The translations under genes were made by a program, and so were the position numbers. A stretch of 64,000 nt of DNA from CAWCKS01 sp963763485. GTDB lineage: Bacteria > Pseudomonadota > Alphaproteobacteria > Rhizobiales > Xanthobacteraceae. The stretch covers positions 1 through 64,000 of the forward strand of contig CAVXOW010000009.1 of the NCBI GenBank assembly GCA_963763485.1, given 5' to 3'. The number at the start of each line of letters is the position of its first letter. Positions within the stretch are counted from its first letter, which is position 1. This document shows positions 19,139 to 28,885 of this stretch, piece after piece. The notes under the pieces were generated by a model. The model was not told where the DNA came from. It made no database searches and was given only the letters and a program-made list of their open reading frames with translations.

Positions 19139-20603
19139 CTAAGACCATCGCAAGACCGAGCCAACCGCGATGATCGCCGCAAGAGCGATGATCGGTCCGA
19201 CGATACCCACGATGACGATATCCCTGTAGCTCTCGCGATGCGTTGATCCGCACACCGCGAGCAGCGTGACCACAGCGCCGTTATGCGGAAGGCTATCGAG
19301 AGTTCCCGCACCGATCACTGCAACACGGTGCAGTAGTGCGGGAGCCAGACCGATATCCGCCGCACGCTCCATGTAGGTCGCGCCAAGTGCATCGAGCGCT
19401 ATCGTCAACCCGCCGGATGCCGACCCTGTCAAGGCCGCCAACGCATTGACAGCGACCGCGAGCGAGACAAGAGGTCCGCCTCCGATATTGAGTACCGCGT
19501 CGCGCACGACGCCGAAGGCCGGCATCGCGGCTACAACGGCACCAAATCCAACCAGGCTCGCTACGCTCATTGCAGGAAGTACCGACGCATTGGCTCCCGC
19601 GTCCATGGTTTCGCGGATTGACCGCAGCTTGCGATAACTGGTGGCAAGCACCGTCAGAATTGCGCAGGCAAGAGCCGTCACAACTGCCCAAACGCCGCCA
19701 ACCGCGGCAAGCGAAGTCCCGCCCCACCGCGCCTCCCCAAGGTAAGACGTGTCGAGCCAGGGCAAGACGAACATCGACATCGCGAGATTGACCAGGATCA
19801 CGACAACAAGCGGCAGTGCCGCAACGATCGCCGTCGGGGAGAGCTCGCTGCGGTATCCGCGCATGATTTCCGACGGATCGAATTCGCGGGCAGTCGTGGC
19901 GCGTTCGCGTAGCTTCTCATCGACGGCAAGCGCTTCGACCAATGGCAGATCGCCTTCGCCGAAACCTTCGCCTGCCATTGCGGCGCGTGCTTGTTGGCGA
20001 CGGAGCCACCATATTCCGAAGCCGAACATGATCAGCGACGCCAGAACGCCGAGGGCGGGCGCGGCAAAGGGGGTGGTGCCAAAGAACGGCATTGGGATGG
20101 CATTCTGGATCGACGGCGTCCCCGGCAACGCCGACATGGTAAAAGTCGACGTACCAAGCACGATCGCCGCTGGCATCAATCGCCTCGGAATGCCCGCTGA
20201 CCGAAACAATTGCTGTGCCATCGGGGCCAGTACGAAGAAGGCGACAAACAAACTAACGCCACCGTAGGTGACGAACGCTCCCGCGAGCACAACGGCAAGC
20301 GCAGCGCGCTGCACGCCGAGTTGCGTGCGTGACGAAATCGGCTATTGCCGTAACTGAGCCGCTATCCTCCATAAGCTTGCCAAATAGTGCGCCGAGCAGG
20401 AACAGCGGGAAGAACTGGCCGAGAAACTCCGCTGCGCTGCCCATGAATGTCTGCGTCCAGTGCGCGAGCAGCGGCTCGCCAGAAAAAACAGCGACGATCA
20501 TCGCTGCAACGGGCGCCAGCAGGAGCACACTCCATCCGCGATAGGCCAACCAGATCAGGAGGCCGAGGCCAATCATCATGCCGGTGAGGCCGAGCATGAT
20601 CAC
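19139..20603 (-). CDS. GntP family permease, one frameshift as sequenced
   Basis: An integral membrane transporter of about 487 residues of the gluconate:H+ symporter (GntP) family, which imports small organic acids with protons. The first part (from GTG at 20603: VIMLGLTGMMIGLGLLIWLAYRG to LFGKLMEDSGSVTAIADFVT) is in one frame. The rest, from LGVQRAALAVVLAGAFVTYGG through TLDSLPHNGAVVTLLAVCG, is in another. The frames join at about 20321-20330, where removing one base restores the family sequence. Both halves are rich in long hydrophobic helices. A GGAGGAG site precedes GTG at 20603, inside the end of the patatin gene, so the two genes form an operon. The real substrate could be gluconate, 3-hydroxybutyrate or another acid. 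Confidence 0.75.
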
Positions 20604-20607
20604 GGCG

Positions 20608-21651
20608 TCAACACTCCTCCAGCAGCACGTCAATGTCGGCCGTCGATCTCTTGCCGAGGTCCTCGGCGTGCGCGGAAAGGAATCGGTCCGCGCTGCGGCG
20701 GCCCTCGTCCTTGAGCATGGCAACGAACTCCCACTCGGCATTCAGTTTCGAGGACGCGCCAACTTCCGCCAGCTTGTCCGTCCAGATTCGATGGGTGCGC
20801 ATCCCGGCCCAGCGCGCGCCTTCCCCATGACCAGGATCGGCAACCTGCCGCAGCAGGGCGATCATGCGCAGTTCTTTCATCAGCGGCGAGTTGAATGAGA
20901 TCTCGTTCAGCCGGTTGAGGACATCGTTGGCCGTATATGGTGTGTCGGTCCGCTCGCGCGGGTTGATCTGCACCAGAATTGTGTCGTGCGCGTCGCTTTC
21001 ACGAACCAGCGGCGTGATCGTCGGATTGCCGGCAAAACCGCCATCCCAGTAGTGCTCGCCGTCGATCTTGACCGCTTGGAACATCGTCGGCAGGCAAGCC
21101 GAGGCGAGCAGCACTTCTGCGGTGATCTCGGCATTGCGAAAGATCCTGCCGCGGCCGGTCCGCACGCTTGTGGCGGTAATGAAGAGCTTGATTTTCGAGC
21201 GGCTCAGTCGGTCGAAATCAATGCTCTCGGCGAGGATGGCGCGGAGCGGATTGAGACCCAGCGGATTGAGGTCATAAGGAGAGAAAACGCGAGTTATGAG
21301 ATCGATGGCGAGATAGGCTGGTGATGTATCCAGAGACCACCGGCCCATCAGCCTGTCGAGTGGCGATCGCTGCAGCGGGCTAAGTGCCGCTGCGCGCGAA
21401 ACCCTTCGCCAATAGGTTTCGAGCGCGGTTCTCGCACCGGCCGAACCGGCCTGCGCCCAGCCGTCCGCGAACACGGCAGCGTTCATCGCCCCCGCAGAGG
21501 TTCCGGAGATCGCGTCGATGCGGAGCCAAGGCTCCTCGAGCAAGCGATCAAGCACCCCCCAGGTAAATGCGCCATGAGAACCTCCTCCTTGCAGCGCCAA
21601 ATCGACAAGAACGGGAGGCCGCGCGGCGGCAACACGGACTTCTCGTGACAT
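20608..21651 (-). CDS. Patatin-like phospholipase
   Basis: A 347-residue patatin-domain lipid acyl hydrolase using a Ser-Asp dyad. The glycine-rich oxyanion loop ALQGGGSHGAF lies near residues 19-29, the nucleophile elbow GTSAG puts the serine at about residue 52, and YWDGGFAGNP gives the catalytic aspartate at about 203. No signal peptide is visible, so it is probably cytosolic or membrane-associated. ATG at 21651 is chosen because AGGAG lies 7 bases upstream; ATG at 21657 is too close to it. The stop codon is 5 bases from the GntP start, so they are probably co-expressed. Similar patatins in rhizobia lie near polyhydroxybutyrate/ketone-body genes, which hints at storage-lipid turnover, but no such gene is in this window. 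Confidence 0.85.
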   Translation of the reverse strand: MSREVRVAAARPPVLVDLALQGGGSHGAFTWGVLDRLLEEPWLRIDAISGTSAGAMNAAVFADGWAQAGSAGARTALETYWRRVSRAAALSPLQRSPLDRLMGRWSLDTSPAYLAIDLITRVFSPYDLNPLGLNPLRAILAESIDFDRLSRSKIKLFITATSVRTGRGRIFRNAEITAEVLLASACLPTMFQAVKIDGEHYWDGGFAGNPTITPLVRESDAHDTILVQINPRERTDTPYTANDVLNRLNEISFNSPLMKELRMIALLRQVADPGHGEGARWAGMRTHRIWTDKLAEVGASSKLNAEWEFVAMLKDEGRRSADRFLSAHAEDLGKRSTADIDVLLEEC

Positions 21652-22040
21652 CGCCATTCTCCTGAGCGCTCCCGAGTCGCCAGCTTCGTATCGATCAGCG
21701 ACGGTTTATCGCGTGGCAGCAATGTTCACCCGATAGAATCCAGAGAAGCCCCGAATCTCGCCATGGTGAACACCGGACCCCACCATTGGCAGACGAAGCG
21801 CGACACAATACTGCGCCAGTCAGAATTGCTCCGGTACCCCGAACGAAATGACTGCGAGGCGACCTCAATTTCAAAAGCCGTCTCCATTTCACGCACGATG
21901 TGCCAACGACCTCACGCGCGTATGGTTTGGATCGATACGCCTGTGGCTGCGCGCGTCAGCGAATTCACGCCTGGGGCGGCGATGTCTGTCGCGCGTCATT
22001 CCCGACGGAAGCGGCATATCCCGCGAAAGGGCGCGACCGA
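21652..22040. other. Intergenic region without a supported gene
   Basis: About 389 bases between the patatin start and the amidohydrolase stop. Several short ORFs cross it in different frames, none with a ribosome site or recognisable sequence. It must contain the patatin promoter near 21660-21800. I see no convincing terminator for the gene to the right. Confidence 0.4.
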
Positions 22041-23406
22041 TCATTTGGGAATGGTATTCTTGTAGATAACGCCATCCTTCATGATGATCAGAAACTTGTT
22101 CCCTGGGTCAGCAACGAGGTTGATATTTTCCAGGGGATTGCCATCGACGACTAACAGATCAGCGAGCGCGCCTTGTTCGACGACGCCCAGTTTGCCGGGA
22201 TAAGGGTTGCGCAAGCCTGACAACGCGAGCAGTTCTCCGTTTGCTGAAGTCGCCATGGCGAGCGCTTCGGCCGGCGTGAACCAGCGCGTCAGATCCACGA
22301 TCCCCTGACCCTGACGTTCGGCCAAAGCGCGCGAAAACAGAACGTCAGTTCCGAAAGCGGTCTTGATCTTAAATCTTTTCACATAGCCGTATACCGTGTC
22401 AGTGCCGCTCACCACTTGCATCATCTGCTGCTGCTGAGCGGCGGGAAGCACTTTTGCACCACCAAGATCGACGAAGGGCTGCATGCTGAGCCAGACGCCC
22501 TTCTCGGCGATAAGCCGCGCGGTCGCCTCATCCATCAGGTGCCCGTGTTCAATGACCTTTACCCCGGCCGCGATCGAGCGCTAAATCGCACTGGGAGTGT
22601 AAGCATGCGTGGCGACGTAAGTACCCCAATCCGTCGCCACTTCAACCGCGGCACGCAACTCGGCTTCCGTAAAGGTGGTGACCTCCAGCGGACTGAACGG
22701 TGAAGCGACGCCGCCGCCGGCTGTCAACTTGATCTGTGACGCTCCTTGCATGAGTTGTTCCCGCGCCCGCTTTCGGACCTCATCCGGACTGTCGGCAATA
22801 GCGCTTCCCCCTAGCTGCTCGACGCGGCTCAGCGTCCCGCCAGTGGTCCTTGGCAGGTCACTGAGCTCACGGAAATCGCCGTGGCCGCCGCTAATCGTGA
22901 TCACTGCGCCCGAAGGGAAGATGCGGGGACCTGGCAGCAGGCCGTCGTCGATGGCCCGCTTGAGGGAGAAGGCCGGGCCGCCCATGTCGCGAACGCTCGT
23001 AAAGCCGCGCATGAGCGTTGCGGTTGCCTCGGCGCCCGCCTGGAGCGTGCTGTAGCCGATGTCGTTGGACAAGAGCTGGGCAGGCGTTGGGCGAACCATC
23101 ATTGCGTGCCAATGCACGTCGCTGAAGTCCGGGCATCAGCACCCGGCCGCCGCCAGCTATGATTTGGGTGTCGGCACCACGATCGGTCGGGATTGGGCTG
23201 GTCGAAATCTTTTCAATGATGTTGCCTCTGATCAGAACGTTGGACGGGGTCGAAAGCGAGGCATGCGTGCCGTCAAATATCCGGACGTTCTCGAACACGG
23301 TGACGGCGGAGCGTTCCTGCGCGTCCGCCGACGCTGCCCAGATAGAGGCTGCGGCTATAGTGCCCTGTGCAAGCCTGAGGAAAGTGCGACGGGTTGGAGT
23401 ACTCAT
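22041..23406 (-). pseudogene. Tat-exported amidohydrolase (imidazolonepropionase-like), broken by frameshift and amber stop
   Basis: A metal-dependent hydrolase of the amidohydrolase superfamily, about 450 residues if intact. ATG at 23406 follows a strong GAGGAGG site. The protein begins with a twin-arginine signal (RRTFLRLAQG, cleavage near ASADA), then VFENVRIFDGTHA and GGGRVLMPGL. One extra base near 23124 breaks the frame just before the first metal motif, which reads DVHWHAMM in the other frame. The middle (FTSVRDMGGPAF, SGGHGDFREL, QIKLTAGGGVASP) is intact until TAG at 22581-22583 where CAG would be expected. The tail continues in the same frame: KVIEHGHLM, TAFGTDVLF, ALADLLVVDGNPLENI. 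Two independent lesions make real gene loss more plausible here than elsewhere. Confidence 0.75.
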
Positions 23407-23742
23407 GTTTCCTCCTCTTCTCGTGTTATCGCTCTCCCCGAATATTGCCGCTCGCCGCGAAGCGGACCGCATAAAGCAAGCGGCCCAAGCATGTGAAATT
23501 AAATTATCGCCGAGCGGAGTTCCTCACACTACGGTGATGAGGGTCGTGGCTTAACGTCTGCCTGAAGTCGATCAAAGAAACCTCTTACCCGACCACTCGC
23601 ATTTTATCGGTTGGGTACCGCAGTGAAGCAGTCCGCGTCCCGGACCCGGCGAACGGTTCCTGCCGCCATGTCCGGTTGCCCGTTGGTGTCGCCGTTGTGA
23701 TGCTGGTATGGTGCGGCAAACCCCAGTGTGATCGAGGACGGG
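23407..23742. other. Divergent upstream region of the amidohydrolase and AGE epimerase genes
   Basis: About 336 bases between two divergent starts. It is AT-richer close to 23490-23510 and 23590-23620, so promoters in both directions are likely, but I cannot assign boxes. No RNA gene or hairpin is evident. Confidence 0.4.
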
Positions 23743-24889
23743 ATGGCGGAGACAGCAGTCGAACAGACCGAAGCGCAGAACGGCATCGTCAAGGACCTGC
23801 GCGCGTGGGCCGTCGAGCAGGCCTTGCCGCTGTGGTCGACGACGGGATGGGATTCCGCGCGCGGCGGCTTCGTCGAGCGGCTGCACATGGATGGCTCGCC
23901 CGACGTGGAAGCGCCGCGGCGCGTCCGCGTCCAGGCGCGGCAGATCTATTCGTTCGCCAAGGCCGCGCAGATGGAGTGGTTCGCCGAGGGCAAGGACATT
24001 GCGTTGAAGGGCCTCGACTACATGCTGTCGAAGGCGCGCAGTCCGGACGGCAAGGGCTTCGTTCATCTGCTGAGCCCGGACGGTGCGGTGGTCGATGGGC
24101 GGCGCGACGCTTACGATCATGCGTTCGTGCTGCTCGCGCTTGCCACGGTGTTTGCTGTTACCAAGGATGCACAGGTCCGCGCCGAGATCGACAATGTGCT
24201 AACGCTTCCTCGATCGCGAGCTGCGCTCGCCGCATGGCGGCTTCATCGAGGGACTGCCGCCGTCGCTGCCGCGCCGGCAGAATCCGCAGATGCACCTGTT
24301 CGAAGCGATGCTGGCGCTTTACGAAGCGACCGGCGAGGCGCAATTCCAAAATCGCGCCGGCGATTTCTTCGGGCTGTTCATCGGCAACCTGTTCGATCAG
24401 CAGACGCAGGTGCTCGGCGAATATTTTGAGGAGGAGTGGGCCCGCATCAACCCGGTGGTCGTCGAGCCCGGACACCAGGCCGAGTGGCTGTGGCTGTTGC
24501 GCAGCTTCGAGCGCAACACCGGCTGTCCGACCGGCCGCTTCCGCGCTGCGCTCTTGAAGTCGGCACTGCGCTCCCCTGACGCGACCGGCTGTCTGGTCGA
24601 CGAGACCGATGCAGCGGGAAAAATCGTGCAGGCGACGCGACGGCTGTGGCCGCAGACCGAGATCGCGAAGGCTTTCATTGCGCAAGCCGAGACCTCGGAA
24701 GCCGGCGCGGAGGACGAGGCGAAGCGCGCGCTGGTACGGCTGCAGACGCACTATCTCAACCATCCCGTGCGCGGCGGCTGGTACGACCAGTTCGACGCGC
24801 AGGGCAAGTCGCTGGTCGATGTCATCCCGGCCTCGAGTTTCTATCACATCGTCTGCGCGATCTCGGAGGCCGAGCAAGTCTTGTCGTGA
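23743..24889 (+). CDS. AGE family epimerase/isomerase, one frameshift as sequenced
   Basis: A sugar epimerase/isomerase of the N-acylglucosamine 2-epimerase (AGE) family, about 381 residues when joined. These are alpha/alpha-barrel enzymes acting on mannose, glucose or N-acetylated sugars. The N-terminal part has WDSARGGFVERLHMDG, RRVRVQARQIYSFA and RRDAYDHAFVLLAL, all typical. Near 24201 one extra base moves the frame; downstream it reads RELRSPHGGFIEGLP, NPQMHLFEAMLAL, VEPGHQAEWLWLL and RLWPQTEIAKAF, ending FYHIVCAISEAEQVLS. The histidines in QMHLFEA and EPGHQAEW are the conserved catalytic ones. ATG at 23743 (with GAGGA upstream) is preferred over GTG at 23728. It could feed the GDP-mannose pathway implied by the GME-like gene, though it is distant from that operon. 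Confidence 0.75.
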
Positions 24890-25075
24890 ATCAAGTGCTT
24901 GTCGTGAATGATGGAACGACTGCTGCGCCAAGTTGTGCGAGGGACACGCTCAACGCATAAGGTGCATTCGCGCGGCCGGTCCGTCTGGCGTCACGGTAAC
25001 GTCATGCTATGGTTCGCCCGTTGGAACGACTGACGGGGCCTCGCCCGGCAGCGCCGACTGGGCAGGGGACGCCGG

Positions 25076-26014
25076 ATGTTCGATCTCGATTTGCTCAGGT
25101 TGTTTATCAAGGTGGCGGAGGAGGGCAGCATCGCGGCTGCGGCCCGCGCCGAGGGCATCTCGCCGTCGTTTGCGAGCCGCCGTGTCACCGCACTGGAGCA
25201 GGCGCTCAACAGCCGGCTCGTCTTGCGCACTACCCGCAATCTCAGGCTGACCAATGCCGGCGAGGCCTGCCTCGCCTGGGCACGCGACACCCTCAATCGG
25301 CATGATCGGTTGATCGACGAGCTGTCGTCACTGGAAGGCGAGCCGCGCGGCCTGGTCCGCATCGCCTCGCACATCTATACCGGGCACACGTATCTCAACG
25401 AGACCATCAGCGAGTTCCGCAAGCTGCACCCGGATGTCCATTTCCAGATCACGATCTCGGACCGGCCGGCGCGCCTGATCGCCGAAGGTTACGATGTTGC
25501 GATTCATTCCGGCCCGCTCCCGGAGGGCAATTTCGTCGGCCAGCGCATCCGGACCTATCAGCGCATGGTGTGCGCCGCGCCGGACTATCTGAAACGCAAC
25601 TTCACGCCGGAAACGCCGAAGGACCTCGAGCGGCTGGACACGCTCAATCACTCCCTGAACAAGTCGACCACCTGGCACTTCCGCCATATCGATGGCACGG
25701 TGCATGCGCAGCCGCTGCGACCGGTGCTGCAGTCCAATTCCTACGTGCTGCTCCGCGACCTCGCACAGCGCGGCAACGGCATCGTGCGTATCAGCGAGAG
25801 AATGATCGGACGGGAACTCGCCGAAGGCAGCCTGGTGCGACTGTTGCCGAAATTCCGTTGCGTCGATCCGGCCGGCGATGACTACGCGGTGCGCCTCGTC
25901 TATCCCGATCGGCATCTGCCGTTCCGCGTGCGGCTGTTTGCCCAACACCTGTTGCAGCAACTCAACGGCCCGCGCGCGGAAATCCAGGATATCGTTCAGC
26001 TCGCTGCATCCTGA
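25076..26014 (+). CDS. LysR family transcriptional regulator
   Basis: A 312-residue LysR-type regulator. Residues 1-60 form the winged helix-turn-helix: LDLLRLFIKVAEEGSIAAAA, PSFASRRVTALEQAL, LRTTRNLRLTNAG. Residues about 90-300 are the periplasmic-binding-like co-inducer domain (LVRIASHIYTGHTYL, DVAIHSGPLPEGNFVGQRI). The final part shows the usual RLFAQHLLQQL helix. ATG at 25076 is preceded by CAGGGGA. It lies upstream of, and in the same direction as, the oligopeptide-type ABC operon (260-base gap), so control of that operon is a reasonable guess. The inducer is not deducible. Confidence 0.9.
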   Translation: MFDLDLLRLFIKVAEEGSIAAAARAEGISPSFASRRVTALEQALNSRLVLRTTRNLRLTNAGEACLAWARDTLNRHDRLIDELSSLEGEPRGLVRIASHIYTGHTYLNETISEFRKLHPDVHFQITISDRPARLIAEGYDVAIHSGPLPEGNFVGQRIRTYQRMVCAAPDYLKRNFTPETPKDLERLDTLNHSLNKSTTWHFRHIDGTVHAQPLRPVLQSNSYVLLRDLAQRGNGIVRISERMIGRELAEGSLVRLLPKFRCVDPAGDDYAVRLVYPDRHLPFRVRLFAQHLLQQLNGPRAEIQDIVQLAAS

Positions 26015-26274
26015 GCCGTGCGGGGCGCGGAACGTCACTCGGACCGCGCAACAGAGTTCTCACGCCGGATTGCCCGACTAGTGTGCTCGCGACGGCCTGC
26101 AAATTCCGCGCGGCGGGATGAGCGAGAATGTCGCACCTGCGGCGCCCTCGGGCGGCGTCGCTTGTCGGGAGCTGGGCACTGGGACAAGATGAAAAGGCGC
26201 GTCGGAAGAAGCGCGCCAATCGCGAAGCCGTGCCCGATGAGGCCAACAATAAGAACAAAGGGGGAGGATTTAAG

Positions 26275-27843
26275 ATGGCTGAAGCAGATCAGAGCGGTCG
26301 CGGGGTATCGCGGCGAACGGCGCTGCTGCTGCCTGTTGCCTCAGCACTGGGCGGAAATGCCCTGCTGACGCGGCTTGCGCGCGCCGGCGAAGAAAAGCCA
26401 GGCGGCACGCTGCGCGTCGCGAGTTACTCCAATCCGTCGCGGCTCGACCCCTCGACCGGCACCAACGGCGCCGATCAAGCCATGCTGTGGCCGATGTTCG
26501 ACACCCTGATCGACATCGACTTCGCCACCTTGCAGCCGAAGCCGAAGCTCGCGGAATCCTTTGAATTCCGTGACCCGACCACACTTGTTCTGAATATTAG
26601 AAAAAATGTTGTTTTCCACGACGGCGTAGCGCTCGACGCCGATGCGGTGAAGTTCAACTTCACCCACATGATGACCAACCCGGCCTCGGCCGTGAAGGGC
26701 GAGATCTCGACGCTGAAATCCGTCGAGGTCGAAGGACCGATGCGCGTCGTGCTGAAGCTGTCGCAGCCTGACGTCTCGGCGCTGCTCAATCTCACCGACC
26801 GCTCGGGCATGATGTCGTCGCCGAAGGCGATCACCGAGCGCGGCGCCGACTATGACCGCAATCCCGTCGGTACCGGGCAATATGTATTCCAGCGCTGGGA
26901 AGACGCCAACAAGCTGGTGATGACGCGCAACCCGAACTACTGGCAGCCAGGATTGCCCAAACTGGATGCCATCGAGTTCCGGATCATCCCCGACACCAAC
27001 ACCGGCTTGCGCGCGGTCTATGCCGGCGAATGCGATATGGTCTACCGGGTGTCGCCGCAGCAGATTCCGGCGATCGACCGCACGGCCAACGTGGTGAAGC
27101 ACGTCGACCCCGGCCTCTATACCCAGCAGCTGTTCTTCAACAATGCCAAGCCGCCGATGGACGATGTCCGGGTCCGGCAGGCGATCAATTATGCAATCGA
27201 TCGCGTCGCCTACACCAAGGCGATCGATGCAGGCTACGGCCAGCCGGCCTACACCTCGGTGCCTCCGGGGCATTGGGCCTACGACGAGAAGGCGGCGTCC
27301 TACTATCAATACGATCCCGACAAGGCGAAGGCCTTGCTGAAGGAGGCCGGCGCCGAAGGCGTCGAGCTGCACGCCTTCCACTATTCGGACTCGCGTGCGC
27401 AGCAGCGCATGGAGATCCTGACCCAGTATCTGACCAAGGTCGGCTTCAAGCTCAAATACACCACGGGCGCGATCCCGGTGGTCAACAAGCAGTTCAACGA
27501 TCAGCCGGGCGGTCACTTCATCTCGTCGGCCTGGACCGGACGCGCCGATCCGAGCGTGATCCTGACCTCGATGTTCATGCCGGGCGGCTACTACAATCGC
27601 GGCGACGTACCGCCGACGCCGGAATTGAAGCAGGCGATTCTTGATACGCTGGCCGCGCAGGACCAGGACAAGCGCAGGGAAGCCTTTGCGCGTGCGCTGC
27701 GTTACGAGCGCGACAGCGCGCTCTATGCGCCGCTCTGCTTCGACCCGGAGATCGTCGTGCACAATCCGAGGGTCAAAGGCTTCGTGCCGACATTGCTGGG
27801 CAAGCCGCGGTTCGACGGCATTTCGCTCGAAGCGAAGGCATAA
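26275..27843 (+). CDS. Family 5 extracellular solute-binding protein (peptide/nickel type)
   Basis: A 522-residue periplasmic binding protein of the SBP_bac_5 family, which delivers peptides, nickel chelates, opines or similar ligands to an ABC permease. A twin-arginine-like signal (SRRTALLLPVASALGG, cleavage near LARAGEE) suggests Tat export. The mature chain shows LRVASYSNPSRLDPSTGT, LAESFEFRDPTTLVLNIR, FHDGVALDADAVKFNF and VRQAINYAIDR, the family hallmarks. ATG at 26275 sits behind GGGGGAGGA, a strong ribosome site; an upstream in-frame extension to 26128 lacks one. First gene of a five-gene transport operon plus a crotonase; 10 bases separate it from the ATPase gene. Confidence 0.9.
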   Translation: MAEADQSGRGVSRRTALLLPVASALGGNALLTRLARAGEEKPGGTLRVASYSNPSRLDPSTGTNGADQAMLWPMFDTLIDIDFATLQPKPKLAESFEFRDPTTLVLNIRKNVVFHDGVALDADAVKFNFTHMMTNPASAVKGEISTLKSVEVEGPMRVVLKLSQPDVSALLNLTDRSGMMSSPKAITERGADYDRNPVGTGQYVFQRWEDANKLVMTRNPNYWQPGLPKLDAIEFRIIPDTNTGLRAVYAGECDMVYRVSPQQIPAIDRTANVVKHVDPGLYTQQLFFNNAKPPMDDVRVRQAINYAIDRVAYTKAIDAGYGQPAYTSVPPGHWAYDEKAASYYQYDPDKAKALLKEAGAEGVELHAFHYSDSRAQQRMEILTQYLTKVGFKLKYTTGAIPVVNKQFNDQPGGHFISSAWTGRADPSVILTSMFMPGGYYNRGDVPPTPELKQAILDTLAAQDQDKRREAFARALRYERDSALYAPLCFDPEIVVHNPRVKGFVPTLLGKPRFDGISLEAKA

Positions 27844-27853
27844 GGCGCGCCGC

Positions 27854-28885
27854 ATGGATGCTCGCGTCACCACCAACCCGATGCAACAGCGCCCGGCGCA
27901 GGCCGAGCCGTTGCTGTCGGTCCGTGACCTCGAGGTGTTCTTCCGCCATGGCCGCGGCTGGCTGCGCGTGATCGACGGCGTGTCGTTCGACGTTGCGCCC
28001 GGCGAGACGGTCGGGATCGTCGGCGAGAGCGGCTCGGGCAAGACGGTCACCGGACTGACCATCCTCGGATTGCTGCCGCAAGGACTGGTGCGGACGACCG
28101 GTGAAATCCGCTTTCAGGGCCAGAACATCAACGCGCTCGATGAAGCCGAGATGCGGCAGATCCGCGGGCGCCGCATCAGCATGATCTTTCAGGAGCCGAT
28201 GACCGCGCTCGATCCCGTTTTCACGGTCGGCGAGCAGATTGCGGAGACCCTGCGCACCCATACCGGCTGCTCGCCGAAGGAAGCGCGCGACCGCGCCATC
28301 GAAGCGCTAGAGCAGGTCGGAATTCCCCTGCCGAAGCAGCGCGCGGATGAGTATCCGCATCAACTCTCGGGCGGCATGCGCCAGCGCGTCATGATCGCGA
28401 TTGCGCTCGCCTGCGAGCCGAGCCTGCTGATCGCCGACGAGCCGACCACTGCGCTCGATGTCACCATCCAGGCGCAGATCATCGATCTCTTGCTCAAGCT
28501 GGTGCAGGCGCGCGGCACCTCGCTGGTCTTCATCTCGCACAACCTCGGCGTCGTGGCGCAATGCTGCACGCGGATGGTGACGATGTATGCGGGGCAGGTG
28601 GTCGAGACCGGAGAGGTCGACGAAGTGCTGGAGCATCCGCTGCATCCCTACACGTCGGGCTTGTTGCGCTCCATGCCGTCGCTGGCACGGAAGGGCACCC
28701 GGCTGGCCTCAATCGGCGGACGGGTGCCGCCACCCGACGACATGCCGGAAGGCTGTCATTTCCAGCCGCGCTGTCCGCACGCGCTGCCGGTGTGCAGCCA
28801 GCCGCAACCGCTACTCCGCTCCGGCTCGCGCGACGTGCGCTGCGTCCGCTTCCCCGACCTCAAGCTCCCGGGGGTGGTGACATGA
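27854..28885 (+). CDS. ABC transporter ATP-binding protein, DppD/OppD type
   Basis: A 343-residue ATPase of the peptide/nickel importer. Walker A is GESGSGKT, the signature is LSGGM, and Walker B is LLIADEPT followed by ALDVTIQAQI. The C-terminal oligopeptide-transporter domain holds cysteines in FQPRCPHALPVC, which bind an iron-sulfur cluster in characterised DppD/OppD proteins. It works at the inner face of the membrane as a pair with the next gene product. Its stop codon overlaps the next ATG (ATGA at 28882-28885), showing translational coupling. Confidence 0.92.
   Translation: MDARVTTNPMQQRPAQAEPLLSVRDLEVFFRHGRGWLRVIDGVSFDVAPGETVGIVGESGSGKTVTGLTILGLLPQGLVRTTGEIRFQGQNINALDEAEMRQIRGRRISMIFQEPMTALDPVFTVGEQIAETLRTHTGCSPKEARDRAIEALEQVGIPLPKQRADEYPHQLSGGMRQRVMIAIALACEPSLLIADEPTTALDVTIQAQIIDLLLKLVQARGTSLVFISHNLGVVAQCCTRMVTMYAGQVVETGEVDEVLEHPLHPYTSGLLRSMPSLARKGTRLASIGGRVPPPDDMPEGCHFQPRCPHALPVCSQPQPLLRSGSRDVRCVRFPDLKLPGVVT

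Noticed and set aside
17101..23667. AACGGTTCCTGCCGCC occurs at both 17101-17116 and 23652-23667.
   Set aside because: A single 16-base match is expected about once by chance in 64 kb compared with itself, and the surroundings differ.
26128..26274. Upstream start for the solute-binding protein.
   Set aside because: The extra 49 residues are charged and would bury the signal peptide. The strong ribosome site lies before ATG at 26275.
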